From: Hallella colorans
Lineage (GTDB): Bacteria; Bacteroidota; Bacteroidia; Bacteroidales; Bacteroidaceae
Assembly: GCF_003096815.1 (NCBI RefSeq)
Contig: NZ_QENY01000002.1
Location: 156,799 to 220,798 of the forward strand
Direction of reading: 5' to 3'
DNA length: 64,000 nucleotides
Both the position numbers and the translations under genes were made by a program. The notes below the pieces were generated by a model. The model made no database searches and was not told the DNA's origin. It saw only the letters and a program-made list of their open reading frames with translations. This document shows positions 27,856 to 38,800 of the stretch, one piece after another. Each line of letters begins with the position of its first letter. Position 1 is the first letter of the stretch.

Positions 27856-29229
27856 TTGACTACCATACACGCACAACGGGCGCGGCAACTGCTGCAAGAC
27901 CCTGAGAAAATTTCACGCCACGACCAGACTTTCTGGTTGATGCGCACCAACAGAGACCATGTGGCCCAACAACTGCCCGAATGGGAGTCGTTGCGGGAAC
28001 ATGCCTCCGCCATCAAACGTCACACCATCACCCATCTGGCCGACTATCTGGAGATGTTCTCCAAACAGTTGGAGAGCCGAGGGGTCATCGTGCACTGGGC
28101 CCAAGACGCCCAAGAGCTGAACGAGATGGTGTATGGCATACTCGAGACACACAAGGTGAACAAACTGGTCAAGTCCAAGTCCATGCTCACCGAGGAATGC
28201 CAACTGAACCCTTACCTTGAGGCACGCGGCATAGACGTGGTGGAGAGCGACCTCGGAGAGCGCATACTCCAACTGCTGCACAGCAAGCCCGCGCACATCG
28301 TCGTGCCCGCCATACACATCACCCGGCAACAGGTGGCCAAGCTGTTCGAGGAGCGTGGCATCTCTGCCGACAAGGGAAACGACGACCCCACCTATCTCAC
28401 CTATTGCGCCCGCAAGAACCTGCGCGGCGAGTTTATGCAGGCGCAAGCCGGCCTGACGGGCGCCAACTTTGGCGTGGCCAAGACCGGCGACATCGTGGTA
28501 TGCACCAACGAGGGCAACGCCGACATGACAACGTCCATGCCCAAGCTGCACATCGTGACCATGGGCATAGAGAAATTGGTGCCCGACTACGCCTCCTTGG
28601 CGGTGTTCCAACGGCTGCTGTGTCGCAGCGGCACAGGGCAGCCCACCACGTCATTCACATCGCATTTCAGGCAGGCTCGGCCCGGCGGAGAGATGCACGT
28701 GGTGCTATTGGACAACGGACGGAGCGAAATACTCGCCAACGCCAAGCATTGGGAGACGCTCAAGTGCATCAGATGCGGCGCATGTATGAACACCTGCCCA
28801 GTGTATCGCAGGTCTACGGGAGCGAGCTACACCTATTTTATTCCCGGACCCATCGGCGTAGACTTGGGCATGCTCAAAGACCCCGCCAAATACTGCGACA
28901 ACGTATCGGCATGCTCGCTATGCTTGAGTTGCGACAACGTGTGCCCCGTGATGCTCAAGCCCGGGTCGCAAATATACGACTGGCGACAAGATCTTGAGAG
29001 CATAGGCAAGGCCGACACGATGAAGAAACTCATGTCGGAGGGCATGAGCTTGTTGTTCGATCACCCATCGCTATACACCACGGCACTGAAAGTGGCGCCG
29101 ATAGCCAACTATGTTCCCGACTCTATGGTACACTCGCGCAAGCTCAACGCATGGGGCATAGGGCACGCATTGCCCAAGTTCGCGGGCGAGTCGTTCCATG
29201 AATGGTGGAAAAAACATCACACCAAATAA
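27856..29229 (+). CDS. lutB: L-lactate utilisation protein LutB, iron-sulfur subunit
   Basis: 457 aa, starting with TTG at 27856; the N-terminus MTTIHAQRARQLLQ aligns with the usual family start and no ATG is available nearby. An N-terminal LUD domain is followed by two 4Fe-4S motifs, CIRCGACMNTCPVYR (Cys304, 307, 310, 314) and CSLCLSCDNVCPV (Cys353, 356, 359, 363). The C-terminal helix and DUF3390-like tail end FHEWWKKHHTK. The middle gene of lutABC. Confidence 0.94.
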   Translation: MTTIHAQRARQLLQDPEKISRHDQTFWLMRTNRDHVAQQLPEWESLREHASAIKRHTITHLADYLEMFSKQLESRGVIVHWAQDAQELNEMVYGILETHKVNKLVKSKSMLTEECQLNPYLEARGIDVVESDLGERILQLLHSKPAHIVVPAIHITRQQVAKLFEERGISADKGNDDPTYLTYCARKNLRGEFMQAQAGLTGANFGVAKTGDIVVCTNEGNADMTTSMPKLHIVTMGIEKLVPDYASLAVFQRLLCRSGTGQPTTSFTSHFRQARPGGEMHVVLLDNGRSEILANAKHWETLKCIRCGACMNTCPVYRRSTGASYTYFIPGPIGVDLGMLKDPAKYCDNVSACSLCLSCDNVCPVMLKPGSQIYDWRQDLESIGKADTMKKLMSEGMSLLFDHPSLYTTALKVAPIANYVPDSMVHSRKLNAWGIGHALPKFAGESFHEWWKKHHTK

Positions 29230-29244
29230 CCACACGCGCACATT

Positions 29245-29826
29245 ATGAGAAAAGAAGACCTGTTAGAAAAAATACGCCAAAACACCACCGAGCAATACGA
29301 CATGCCCGACATGGAGATTGCCGCCACAACCTATCCGGACGTTTACGCCAAATTCGTGGAGACCACAAGAACAGCGGGTGCCAAAGTGGTTGAGGCGCGA
29401 AAGACCGACGACCTCAACCAAATGGTGCGCAACTTGTACCCAGACGCGAAAGTGTTCGCGTCCAATTTGCCATATATCAGCATAGCGCAAAAAAATCCGG
29501 ACACGGTGTCGGAAGCCTCTGATCTTGACCACACCGACGTGGGCATCGTGCAGGGAACCATTGGGGTGGCGGAGAACGCATGCGTCTGGGTGCCGCAAAC
29601 CATGAAGGAAAAAGCGGTGTGTTTCATCTCGGAATATCTCGTCATACTGCTTGACAAGCAAAACATCGTGAGCAACATGCACGAGGCATACAAACGCATA
29701 GATATGGACCCACGGTATAATTTCGGAACATTCATCAGTGGGCCGTCCAAGACCGCCGACATAGAGCAAGCGCTCGTGATGGGCGCCCAGGCAGCGCGCG
29801 GGGTGACGGTGATGATACTCGATTGA
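29245..29826 (+). CDS. lutC: LutC-like LUD-domain protein
   Basis: 193 aa. A LUD-fold protein, clearest in DVGIVQGTIGVAENACVWVP and in the end FISGPSKTADIEQALVMGAQ, which is the LutC signature. It starts 15 bp after lutB and completes the three-gene lactate oxidation operon. No lactate permease is next to it. Confidence 0.92.
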   Translation: MRKEDLLEKIRQNTTEQYDMPDMEIAATTYPDVYAKFVETTRTAGAKVVEARKTDDLNQMVRNLYPDAKVFASNLPYISIAQKNPDTVSEASDLDHTDVGIVQGTIGVAENACVWVPQTMKEKAVCFISEYLVILLDKQNIVSNMHEAYKRIDMDPRYNFGTFISGPSKTADIEQALVMGAQAARGVTVMILD

Positions 29827-30373
29827 GTGGACCGGATGGCATAATTGTCTTGAAAAAATCTGACAAACACTCTAAAATGCCGCGCTTATTTGAAAATGAA
29901 AAGGCAAATGGCGCAAATACGCCGAAAATGAGGCATGTTTAGCAACCGTCTAAAAATCAAAAGGATACAACGACGAGGCCACGTTTTATAGCCGAAAATA
30001 TTATTTTCGTGTTGCCATTAATACCTAATCACATTCCGATTAGATATTGATGGCAACGTGTTTAACGCTGAATGGTCAAGGTAACAGGCCTTATTCACAC
30101 CGCAAATAGGTATCAATGGCAATGATGTTAAGTTCATGCAGCGTTCCAGAAAGTTAAAAAGCATGCAGATTCTTTTATTTTCCTCGCTAAAAGAGCCAAT
30201 TAGCACAACACAGTTTTAGTGATTGTTTTTTTACACATCGGCACAGTCTTCTCGTGCGAGAAATGACATGTCACGCTACGATATCACTGCATGGTAGTTG
30301 TCGTGATTAATGAGTTCGGGTATATACACTTGCCCATTGACAACAGCTAACAGCTCTCAGGCCAAGCCAAACG
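29827..30373. other. convergent intergenic region between lutC and ispE
   Basis: About 545 bp. It contains array C (30014-30123). The rest is AT-rich with short frames only; 30135-30206 holds a small minus-strand frame that I do not support. Confidence 0.5.
30014..30123. repeat. intergenic array C: five imperfect 22-nt units (110 bp)
   Basis: Units start at 30014, 30036, 30058, 30080 and 30102. TTGCCATTAATACCTAATC (30012-30030) pairs with 30038-30056 with only two G-T pairs, a 19-bp hairpin. All five units line up in order with array B. Confidence 0.8.
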
Positions 30374-31213
30374 TCATAACTGCCCTTGAAACGTGAAACA
30401 CCCGGGGAAGTAGGCAGCCAACTCAGACGGCTCGCTCTCAAAAATGCCGAAGAGCGCGCTGCCACTGCCACTCATCTGTGCGTACACCGCGCCCAACTCA
30501 TACATTTTGCGCTTGACGGTGGCCAACTGTGGATGGACGCGAAAAACAGTGCGCTCAAAATCGTTGGACAGCTCGGCTTTCCATGTGCTGACAGGCTGGC
30601 GCACGATGTCCCGACAGCATTTACAGGGTTGACGGCAAGCTATGCCAGCAAAGGCCTCGCGCGTGGACACCGCCACGTCTGGTTTGACAATTCCTATATA
30701 ATGGCCCTTGAGATTGGCGCAAAGATCATCCAATGGCTCCAAAATTTCGCCGCGACCCGTGGCAAACGATGGTTGGGCGGCGATGAAAAAAGCACAATCG
30801 GAGCCTAAGCGCGCGGCGTGTCGCTCCATCTCTGGCCGACTGATGTCGAGATGGAACAGCTCATTCAACAGGCGTATCATAAAGGCGGCATCGGCCGAGC
30901 CGCCACCCAAACCCGCCTGCGAGGGTATGCGCTTGGTTAAAAGGGCTTGCACGGGGGGCAAATCGTGGTGGGCGGCCAACAAGCCATAAGCCCTCGCCAC
31001 AAGGTTGTCCGCCGCGGCGCAATCCACGTTGCCGCCCATAACCTTAAGGTCGCAGGGCGAGACCGAGGCAGAAGCCCCGGCTATAGGGCGCGCCTCCAGC
31101 ATGTCGCATAGTGGGACAGGATAAAAAACGGTCTCAAGATTATGGTAGCCATCATCTCGCTTGGAGATGACATTCAGGCCTAAATTTATTTTCGCACAAG
31201 GATATACAAGCAT
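30374..31213 (-). CDS. ispE: 4-diphosphocytidyl-2-C-methyl-D-erythritol kinase
   Basis: 279 aa, GHMP kinase family. It starts MLVYPCAKINLGLNVISKRD with DGYHNLETVFYPV, the IspE substrate segment, and has the ATP loop PSQAGLGGGSADA (residues 97-109) and the late GHMP motif SGSGSALFGIFE. It catalyses the ATP-dependent step of the MEP isoprenoid pathway. It is monocistronic, minus strand. Confidence 0.96.
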   Translation of the reverse strand: MLVYPCAKINLGLNVISKRDDGYHNLETVFYPVPLCDMLEARPIAGASASVSPCDLKVMGGNVDCAAADNLVARAYGLLAAHHDLPPVQALLTKRIPSQAGLGGGSADAAFMIRLLNELFHLDISRPEMERHAARLGSDCAFFIAAQPSFATGRGEILEPLDDLCANLKGHYIGIVKPDVAVSTREAFAGIACRQPCKCCRDIVRQPVSTWKAELSNDFERTVFRVHPQLATVKRKMYELGAVYAQMSGSGSALFGIFESEPSELAAYFPGCFTFQGQL

Positions 31214-31382
31214 GGCAATGTGATATTAGCGTTATATAAATAGGTATGACAGCAAGTGTTAGGTATCATCTATTAAATTACTACATTTTTCCATCTGTCA
31301 CAAAATTACGTTTTTTTTGCGGGGCTGCATACCGAAATTTGCTTTTTTTGATGCTTTAAGCCCTACATTGAACTATTTTTTG

Positions 31383-31390
31383 TAAATTTG
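31383..31390 (+). promoter_or_regulatory. -7 box for dnaB
   Basis: TAAATTTG, 20 nt before the dnaB ATG at 31410. Upstream TTTG/TTG boxes are off-spacing (32 and 12 nt). Confidence 0.5.
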
Positions 31391-31409
31391 CCACACCAAT
31401 AAAACAATC

Positions 31410-32930
31410 ATGCCACAAAATAGCAACAATAGCCGCACAGGCAGGTCCACTCGCAAATCGACCGCACCCATAGACCCCACTTACGCTCATTTACAGCCCC
31501 AAGCCACCGACGTGGAAAAGGTGGTGCTGGGAGCGTTGATGATAGACAAGGACGCCTTCTCGGTGGTGGCGGAGACCCTTAGGTCTGAAACATTTTACGA
31601 GCCAATACATCAAAAGATATTCACCGCCATACAAACGCTGAACATGAACGAAAGTCCGGTGGATATCATGACCGTGACCAACGAGCTGCAAAAGGAGGGA
31701 ACACTCGAGGAAGTTGGCGGTGCATCATACGTGGTGGACCTCGCATCGCGTGTGGCATCGTCGGCGCACATAGAATATCACGCCAAGATTTTACAGCAAA
31801 AATACTTGGCACGTCAGCTCATTTCATTCGCAAGCGTGGTGGAGACCAAGGCCTTCGACGCCACGGTAGACGTGGACGAACTGATGCAAGAGACCGAGGG
31901 CAAGCTCTTCGAGCTGTCGCAAAAAAACATGTCGCAAGTGTACACGCAGATAGACCCGGTCATCAGACAAGCTATTGAAATCATACAGAAAGCCTCGGCT
32001 AACTCTGACGGACTGACGGGGGTGCCATCGGGTTTTACCAAACTGGACGACTTGACCTCTGGATGGCAGAAAAGCGACTTGGTAATCATTGCCGGGCGAC
32101 CAGCCATGGGTAAAACATCGTTTGCGCTATCTATCGCCAAAAACATAGCCGTGGAATACAAAACGCCCATCGCTTTCTTCTCTTTGGAGATGAACAACGT
32201 ACAGCTTGTGAACCGCCTCATATCCAACGTCTGCGAGATAGAGGGCAAAAAAATAATGAATGGGCAGCTTGCCCGCGATGAGTGGGAACGCTTGGACAAG
32301 AACCTGGCCAAGCTGACGGGCGCACCTGTCTATATAGATGACACACCGGGCATGTCCATCTTTGAGCTTCGCACCAAGGCCAGACGACTCGTAAGAGAGA
32401 AAGGCGTGCAGGTGATCATGATAGACTACTTGCAGCTGATGAACGCCAACGGCATGCGATTTGGCAACCGTCAGGAGGAGGTGTCAACGATATCACGCTC
32501 GCTCAAAGGCTTGGCCAAGGAGCTGGACATCCCTATCCTCGCTCTCTCACAGCTGAACCGAACGGTGGAAAACCGAGAGGGTCTGGAGGGCAAACGCCCC
32601 CAACTGAGTGACCTTAGAGAGTCGGGAGCCATAGAGCAAGACGCCGACATGGTGCTTTTCGTGCACCGGCCAGAATATTATCACATCTATGAGGACGACA
32701 AGGGTAACGACTTGCGGGGCAAGGCACAAATCATTATCGCCAAGCATCGCAAGGGCGCAACGGGCGACGTGCTGCTGGCTTTCCAAGGACAGTACACGCG
32801 ATTTGCCAACCCAGAGGACGCCATGCTGGCTCCTTTGCCCTCTAATCTCGGCGGCGGGGAGATTATCAGCTCGCGACTCAACCAAGACGACGACCCACTT
32901 GGGGGCGTGCCTACAGGTGTTGCATTCTGA
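31410..32930 (+). CDS. dnaB: replicative DNA helicase DnaB
   Basis: 506 aa. The N-terminal domain (AEKVVLGALMIDKDAF-like, here DVEKVVLGALMIDKDAFSVV) precedes the RecA-like motor domain with Walker A GRPAMGKT (residues 229-236), Walker B VIMIDYLQLMNA, and the H4 arginine-finger region ESGAIEQDADMVLFVHRPEY. A Gly-rich tail ends the protein. No intein. It is the ring helicase that unwinds DNA at the fork. Monocistronic, with about 505 bp of noncoding DNA after it. Confidence 0.97.
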   Translation: MPQNSNNSRTGRSTRKSTAPIDPTYAHLQPQATDVEKVVLGALMIDKDAFSVVAETLRSETFYEPIHQKIFTAIQTLNMNESPVDIMTVTNELQKEGTLEEVGGASYVVDLASRVASSAHIEYHAKILQQKYLARQLISFASVVETKAFDATVDVDELMQETEGKLFELSQKNMSQVYTQIDPVIRQAIEIIQKASANSDGLTGVPSGFTKLDDLTSGWQKSDLVIIAGRPAMGKTSFALSIAKNIAVEYKTPIAFFSLEMNNVQLVNRLISNVCEIEGKKIMNGQLARDEWERLDKNLAKLTGAPVYIDDTPGMSIFELRTKARRLVREKGVQVIMIDYLQLMNANGMRFGNRQEEVSTISRSLKGLAKELDIPILALSQLNRTVENREGLEGKRPQLSDLRESGAIEQDADMVLFVHRPEYYHIYEDDKGNDLRGKAQIIIAKHRKGATGDVLLAFQGQYTRFANPEDAMLAPLPSNLGGGEIISSRLNQDDDPLGGVPTGVAF

Positions 32931-33312
32931 GATTGGCCACAAAACAACAGGTGCTCTATGCTCCCAATTATTATTTTTGAGACACTGATGAAATCTTGAT
33001 ATGGGCTGGCCTTAAAAAAAATGTAAGGTTTTGAGTTTTATTTACTATGCCAAAATATTAAGATGGATTCAATGATTTTACCACCAAAACAATGTGCGTG
33101 TTTATGTGTGGTTGCGTCTTGCCATCTTTAAGATTAATTTTGAGGTATACCAGAGGTTCGCGCTTTCATCACTATTAGGATATGCCGCGGCATGGCCAAT
33201 ATTAAGACCAGATTAGTTTTTACATGTGTAAAAAAGTATAAAATACGTGGTATGCCATGCAAGAAGAATATATTAATAATCAGACATAAAAAAGAAAAAT
33301 AACGAGTTATTA
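32931..33312. other. intergenic region between dnaB and nadE
   Basis: No gene supported. A 12-bp palindrome (ATGCCGCGGCAT) lies at 33182-33193. The rest is AT-rich. Confidence 0.5.
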
Positions 33313-33343
33313 TTTGTTAGTTAACAAAGATTAGCTATATTTG
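33313..33343 (+). promoter_or_regulatory. promoter of nadE
   Basis: TTTG (33313-33316), 19 nt, TATATTTG (33336-33343): the best promoter match in the window. The leader is about 85 nt. It has two mini-frames (33383 and 33411) and a 7-bp stem, CAAGATG (33369-33375) with CATCTTG (33398-33404). Confidence 0.75.
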
Positions 33344-33435
33344 CACGAAAATTCAAAACTTACATATCCAAGATGCTCACTATGAAAACATAAACAACAT
33401 CTTGTAACCTATGAAGCAACAAACGTGAAGGCATT

Positions 33436-35427
33436 ATGAAATATGGATTCATCAAAGTGGCAGCGGCCGTGCCAACAATCAAGGTGGCCGATTGTCAACA
33501 AAACGTGGTGGAAATAGAGTCGCTTATCGCCCAGGCCGAAGGCAAAGGAGTGGAGATAATCGTGTTTCCAGAACTGTGTATCACTGGCTATACCTGTCAG
33601 GATCTTTTCAGACAACAATTCTTGTTGGACGCGGCAGAAAACGGCGTGATGCAGTTGCTCGATTTCACGCGTCACCTCAACATTATCTCCATCGTGGGAC
33701 TGCCCATCGTGGCCGGAGACCTGCTGCTAAACTGCGCGGTAGTGATGCAGAAAGGCAAAATATTGGGAATCGTGCCCAAGACCTACCTGCCCAACTACAA
33801 TGAGTTTTACGAGAAGCGTTGGTTTGCCTCCTCACAGGTGTTGCGCCCCACCACCTTGCACTTTGCGGGCGGCGTAATCAGGGTGTCATCAGACCCGCAA
33901 CTGTTTCGCACATGCGACGGAGCGGTGTTTGGCGTAGAGCTTTGCGAGGATGTGTGGGCACCAGCGCCACCCAGCAATAACTTGGCTCTGGCGGGGGCCG
34001 ATCTCATCTTCAACCTATCGGCAAGCACCGAGCAGGCTGGCAAGCACGCCTACCTAAAGAGCCTCGTGGCACAGCAAAGCGCACGCACCATCACTGGATA
34101 TGTGTACAGCAGCGCCGGATATGGAGAGAGTACACAAGACGTGGTCTTTGGCGGAACTGCCCTTATCTATGAGAATGGCACACCATTGGCCATTGGCAAG
34201 CGATTTGCCATTGAGAGCACCATGCAGGTGGCTGAGGTAGACGTGGAACGACTACGTAGCGAGCGACGCAACAATACCACCTTCACAAACGCCCAACGAG
34301 TAATGATACGCGAGGAAGTGGACTTCATAGACATGGAGATGACGCTGCCACGCGAATTTACGTTGGATCGATACGTGGACCCAACTCCTTTCGTGCCCGA
34401 CTCACAGCACATGAAAAAGGCATGCGACGAGATTATGAACATCCAAATGATGGGATTGCAACAACGGCTTAGACACACTGGCTGTAAGACCGTAATTATT
34501 GGCGTGAGCGGCGGTTTGGATTCCACCATGGCACTCTTGGCCTGTGTCAAGGCATTTGATGAGTTGGGCAGAAAGCGAAAAGATATCATCGGCGTAACAA
34601 TGCCTGGGTTTGGTACCACTGACCGCACCTACAACAACGCTACCACGCTGATGGACCAATTGAATATCACAACACGCGAAATTGACATCACCAAGAGCGT
34701 GATGCAACATTTTGAGGATATCGGCCACGATGTCAACGTGCACGACGCAACTTACGAAAACGCACAAGCTCGAGAGCGCACGCAGATATTAATGGATTTG
34801 GCCAATAAAATGAATGGATTGGTAATAGGTACTGGTGACCTGTCAGAGTTGGCATTGGGCTGGGCTACTTACAATGGAGACCACATGTCCATGTATTCCC
34901 TGAACAGCTCCGTGCCCAAGACACTGATGCAGCACCTTGTAAGCTATGTGGCCGAAACCATGGACGAGAAAACGGCTCGCACGCTACGCGACATTGTGGC
35001 CACCCCAATATCGCCAGAACTAACACCGGCCGATGACGAGGGTAACATTAAACAAAAGACAGAAAATATTGTGGGGCCCTACGAGCTACACGACTTCTTC
35101 TTGTTCTATTTCTTACGCTATGGCTTCGGCCCTCGCAAAATCTACATGCTGGCGTGCAAGGCATTTGGTAACCAAGCCGCAACGAAAGACCAGCCCAATG
35201 CCGGCCGCGTACTTGCCACCCACTATGACGAGGAGACCATAGCACACTGGATGCAAGTGTTTTTCCGCCGGTTCTTCAGTCAGCAGTTCAAGCGTTCTTG
35301 TCTGCCCGATGGTCCAAAAGTTGGCTCGGTGAGCCTCAGCCCTCGTGGCGACTGGCGTATGCCTTCAGACGCAGTCTCAACCATGTGGCTGCGCGAAGTG
35401 GAAAACTTGGGCAAAAAAACGAAATAG
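33436..35427 (+). CDS. nadE: glutamine-dependent NAD+ synthetase
   Basis: 663 aa, the long two-domain form. The N-terminal nitrilase-type glutaminase has Glu46 (FPELCITGYT), Lys115 (IVPKTYLPNY) and Cys170 (VELCEDVWAP). The C-terminal synthetase has the PP-loop GVSGGLDSTMAL (SGGLDST at 358-364). It amidates nicotinate adenine dinucleotide with ammonia taken from glutamine. Monocistronic, with its own promoter and terminator. Confidence 0.97.
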   Translation: MKYGFIKVAAAVPTIKVADCQQNVVEIESLIAQAEGKGVEIIVFPELCITGYTCQDLFRQQFLLDAAENGVMQLLDFTRHLNIISIVGLPIVAGDLLLNCAVVMQKGKILGIVPKTYLPNYNEFYEKRWFASSQVLRPTTLHFAGGVIRVSSDPQLFRTCDGAVFGVELCEDVWAPAPPSNNLALAGADLIFNLSASTEQAGKHAYLKSLVAQQSARTITGYVYSSAGYGESTQDVVFGGTALIYENGTPLAIGKRFAIESTMQVAEVDVERLRSERRNNTTFTNAQRVMIREEVDFIDMEMTLPREFTLDRYVDPTPFVPDSQHMKKACDEIMNIQMMGLQQRLRHTGCKTVIIGVSGGLDSTMALLACVKAFDELGRKRKDIIGVTMPGFGTTDRTYNNATTLMDQLNITTREIDITKSVMQHFEDIGHDVNVHDATYENAQARERTQILMDLANKMNGLVIGTGDLSELALGWATYNGDHMSMYSLNSSVPKTLMQHLVSYVAETMDEKTARTLRDIVATPISPELTPADDEGNIKQKTENIVGPYELHDFFLFYFLRYGFGPRKIYMLACKAFGNQAATKDQPNAGRVLATHYDEETIAHWMQVFFRRFFSQQFKRSCLPDGPKVGSVSLSPRGDWRMPSDAVSTMWLREVENLGKKTK

Positions 35428-35500
35428 CACAACTATGTAAAAAATCTGCCAATAGTGGCATGGACTACAAAACATATATAGAGACAGCTATGTAAGAGCA

Positions 35501-35552
35501 AAAGTCAGGTAAGTTGGATTGGCATGAGAAGTCCAACTTGCCTGACTTTTTC
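35501..35552 (+). terminator. terminator after nadE
   Basis: An 18-bp stem, AAAGTCAGGTAAGTTGGA (35501-35518) with 35532-35549 (one G-T pair), a 13-nt loop, and a T-run. Confidence 0.9.
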
Positions 35553-35751
35553 GACACCCCAAAATAGCTCCATAGTCCCCTTGCAACACCATGCGTCCTC
35601 TCCTCCATGATTTATTTATGAAGCTACATTTTAATAAGGTATAAATCAACCTATTTCTATTTTTGTAATATTAATTGCAAGTTTTTGGGGGTTCATGAGA
35701 CAAATGCTCATATTTTAATAATTTAGTAACATTCGAAAGAATCTTTTTTAT

Positions 35752-35759
35752 TAATTTTG
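35752..35759 (+). promoter_or_regulatory. -7 box of the Oar-like receptor
   Basis: TAATTTTG, about 60 nt before the ATG at 35821. No clear -33 at the right spacing. Between the nadE terminator and this box (35553-35751) the DNA is AT-rich with no gene. Confidence 0.55.
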
Positions 35760-35820
35760 CACTCACAAGGTATTATTGGGAATTACCTCAACATTATTTA
35801 ATTTAAAATTTATAAATCTT

Positions 35821-38800
35821 ATGCAGAAGAGATTGTTATTTCTGGTGGCAATGGTATTGATGCTCACCACATCGGCCATAGCGCAGATCACAACTTCCGG
35901 TATTAATGGCAAGGTTACGGCCGATAACGAAGATGTAATCGGCGCTACCGTTGAGGCCGTGCACACACCATCGGGCACACGATACATGGCCGTTACCAAT
36001 TCCAAAGGTATGTTTACCATCAACGGTATGCGTGTGGGTGGCCCGTACGAAGTGAAAATTTCGTACATCGGCTATCAAACCAAAGAAGTGAAGGACATTA
36101 CGCTCCAGTTGGCACAAACGTACAGGCTGAACGTGTCACTCACAGAGGATGCGCAGCAGCTCGGCGAGGTGGTGATTTCGGCTAAGGGCACCAAGTTTAC
36201 CACAGAGAAGACAGGCGCCTCGACCAACATCTCAAACACGATGATGCAAAACATGCCCACCGTGAGCCGTAGCATTACCGACTTCACGCGGTTGTCTCCT
36301 TATGGCGGCAACGGCATGAGCTTTGGCGGAACGGATGGTCGCACGGCGAACTTCACCGTGGATGGAGCCGACTTTAACAACAACTTCGGCCTGTCGAGCG
36401 CACTGCCCGGTGGCGGCAACCCCATCTCCATCGACGCCATTGAGGAGATGCAAGTGGTGGTATCGCCGTTTGACGTGCGACAAACCAACTTTATAGGTGG
36501 CGGCGTGAACGCCATTACCAAGTCTGGTACCAACACGTTCAAAGGCACAGCCTATATCTATCACCGCAATGAGCAAATGCGTGGCGACGCCATCAATAAC
36601 ATCCAGATACTCGGCGCAAGGGAGAAAGACCGCAGCACCACTTATGGTTTCACGCTTGGTGGACCCATTATGAAAGATAAACTCTTCTTCTTCGTCAATG
36701 GAGAAATGGTTAAAACGCCCAAGGTGGCCAATCGCTGGAGAGCCTCTGAAAATGGCGTGATGGACGCAGACAACTATCAGTCGCGCACCACGGTGAAAGA
36801 TTTGGAGACCGTTTCCAAATTTGTGAAAGACAAATACGGCTACGACACTGGGTCATACAATAGTTTTCCGGGCGAAGAATCAAACTATAAAATTTTGGCT
36901 CGATTGGATTGGAATATCAATACCATGAACCACTTGGCCCTGCGTTACAACTACACCAAGAACCGTCAATGGAGCGCACCCAACGCATCCTCGATGGATG
37001 GAGGCTCGAGATCGCCCTACGCCCGACTCTCACAATATTCCATGTCATTTGCTAACGCTATGTATGCAAGGGATGGCATCGTAAACACAGTATCGTTAGA
37101 CCTGAACAGCAGAATTAACAATAGCCTCTCTAACCAATTTCTCGCAACTTATTCTAAACTCGATGACGTGCGCTATTCTGACTCGTCGGAGTTCCCATTC
37201 GTCGACATTCTTGATGGTAAGGGCGTGAACTATATGGCTTTAGGATACGAGCTCTTTACATGGAACAACGCAGTACATAACAACGTTTGGAACGCAAAAG
37301 ACGATATTACCTATTACACTGGTAACCATAAGATCATGGCTGGTTTGAGCTACGAGCATCAAATGGCCGACAACCAATACATGCGTAGCGGAACTGGCTA
37401 CTATCGTTATAAAACGTTGGACGATTTCTTGAATGGCGCCGCTCCTGAGATCGTGAACCTTACATACGGCTACAATGGCGAATCTTCGCCAGCGGCACGT
37501 GTTATCTATAACAAGTTGGGCGTATACGTGCAAGACGAATGGCAAGCCACCGACAAGTTCAAACTGACCTACGGCCTACGTATGGACGGCATGTTCTTTG
37601 ACAACTCCAACTTGATGACCAACAATGCCATCAAGAAACTTGACTACTTTGGACAGCACATTGATACTGGCAAATGGCCAAACAATAGCTTGACGTTATC
37701 CCCGCGTGTTGGCTTCACCTATGACGTGCTCGGCAATGAGCGCTTGAAAGTGCGTGGTGGAACAGGCTTGTTCTCCGGTCGCCTGCCCTTAGTATTCTTC
37801 ACTAACATGCCAACCAACAGCGGCATGGTACAGTATCAAGCTCAAATCAACGCTGCCGAGGCCCAAAAAAAGGGCTTCAGTATGGACACATTCGCTGGCG
37901 GATTGGTAACAGACGCCAATGGCAAACCCACTATTGCAGCGCTACAAGGCAAGCTAAAAGAATTGGGCTATCCCATGACAATAGATCCAACAAAGGGTAC
38001 TGTGCCTAGCTCTTTATGTGGCGTTGATCCTAAATTCAAGATGCCACAGATTTGGAAAACATCTTTGGCTGTTGATTACGCCATACCCGTATCATTCCCA
38101 TTGAATGTGACGGTAGAGGGCATTGTCAACAAAAATATCTACTCCGCCGTATTAAGAGACTGGAGTGTTCCCTATGTGGGTGGCTTCGCACGGTTCAATG
38201 GGGCCGACAACCGCCCTATCTATCCTACTGGTTTTACTGTGAACAGACATGCATACATGCTCGAGAACACACAAAAAGGATATGGATGGATATTTAACCT
38301 GAGCGTGAACGCACGTCCATTCGATGGGATGGAACTTATGATGGCCTACACACACACGGCTTCCAAAGAGTTAACGAGTCTGCCAGGTTCTAACGCTTCA
38401 TCAGTATTGAACTATATGTCTACAGTGACCGGACCTAACTTTGTGAGACTGCACAACGCACAAGACGTGACACCAGATCGCCTAATCGCTTCACTTAACT
38501 TACACGACAAGAGTGGAAACCATTACAGTTTCATTTACGAAGGTCGACGCGGCACATACAACTACTCGTTTATGACAGTGAACGACATGAACGGTGACGG
38601 ATATAACTTTGACGCCATTTACATCCCAACAGACCAGCAAGTGGCTGACAACCAATTCCGTTTTGTTTCTGAAGACGACAAAACTCGTTTCATGGACTAT
38701 GTTCATAACAATAGCTATCTGAAAAATCATCAGGGCGAATATGCTGAGGCATACAGTTTATACTCTCCATGGGTTCACCGTATCGATCTCAGTTACAAGC

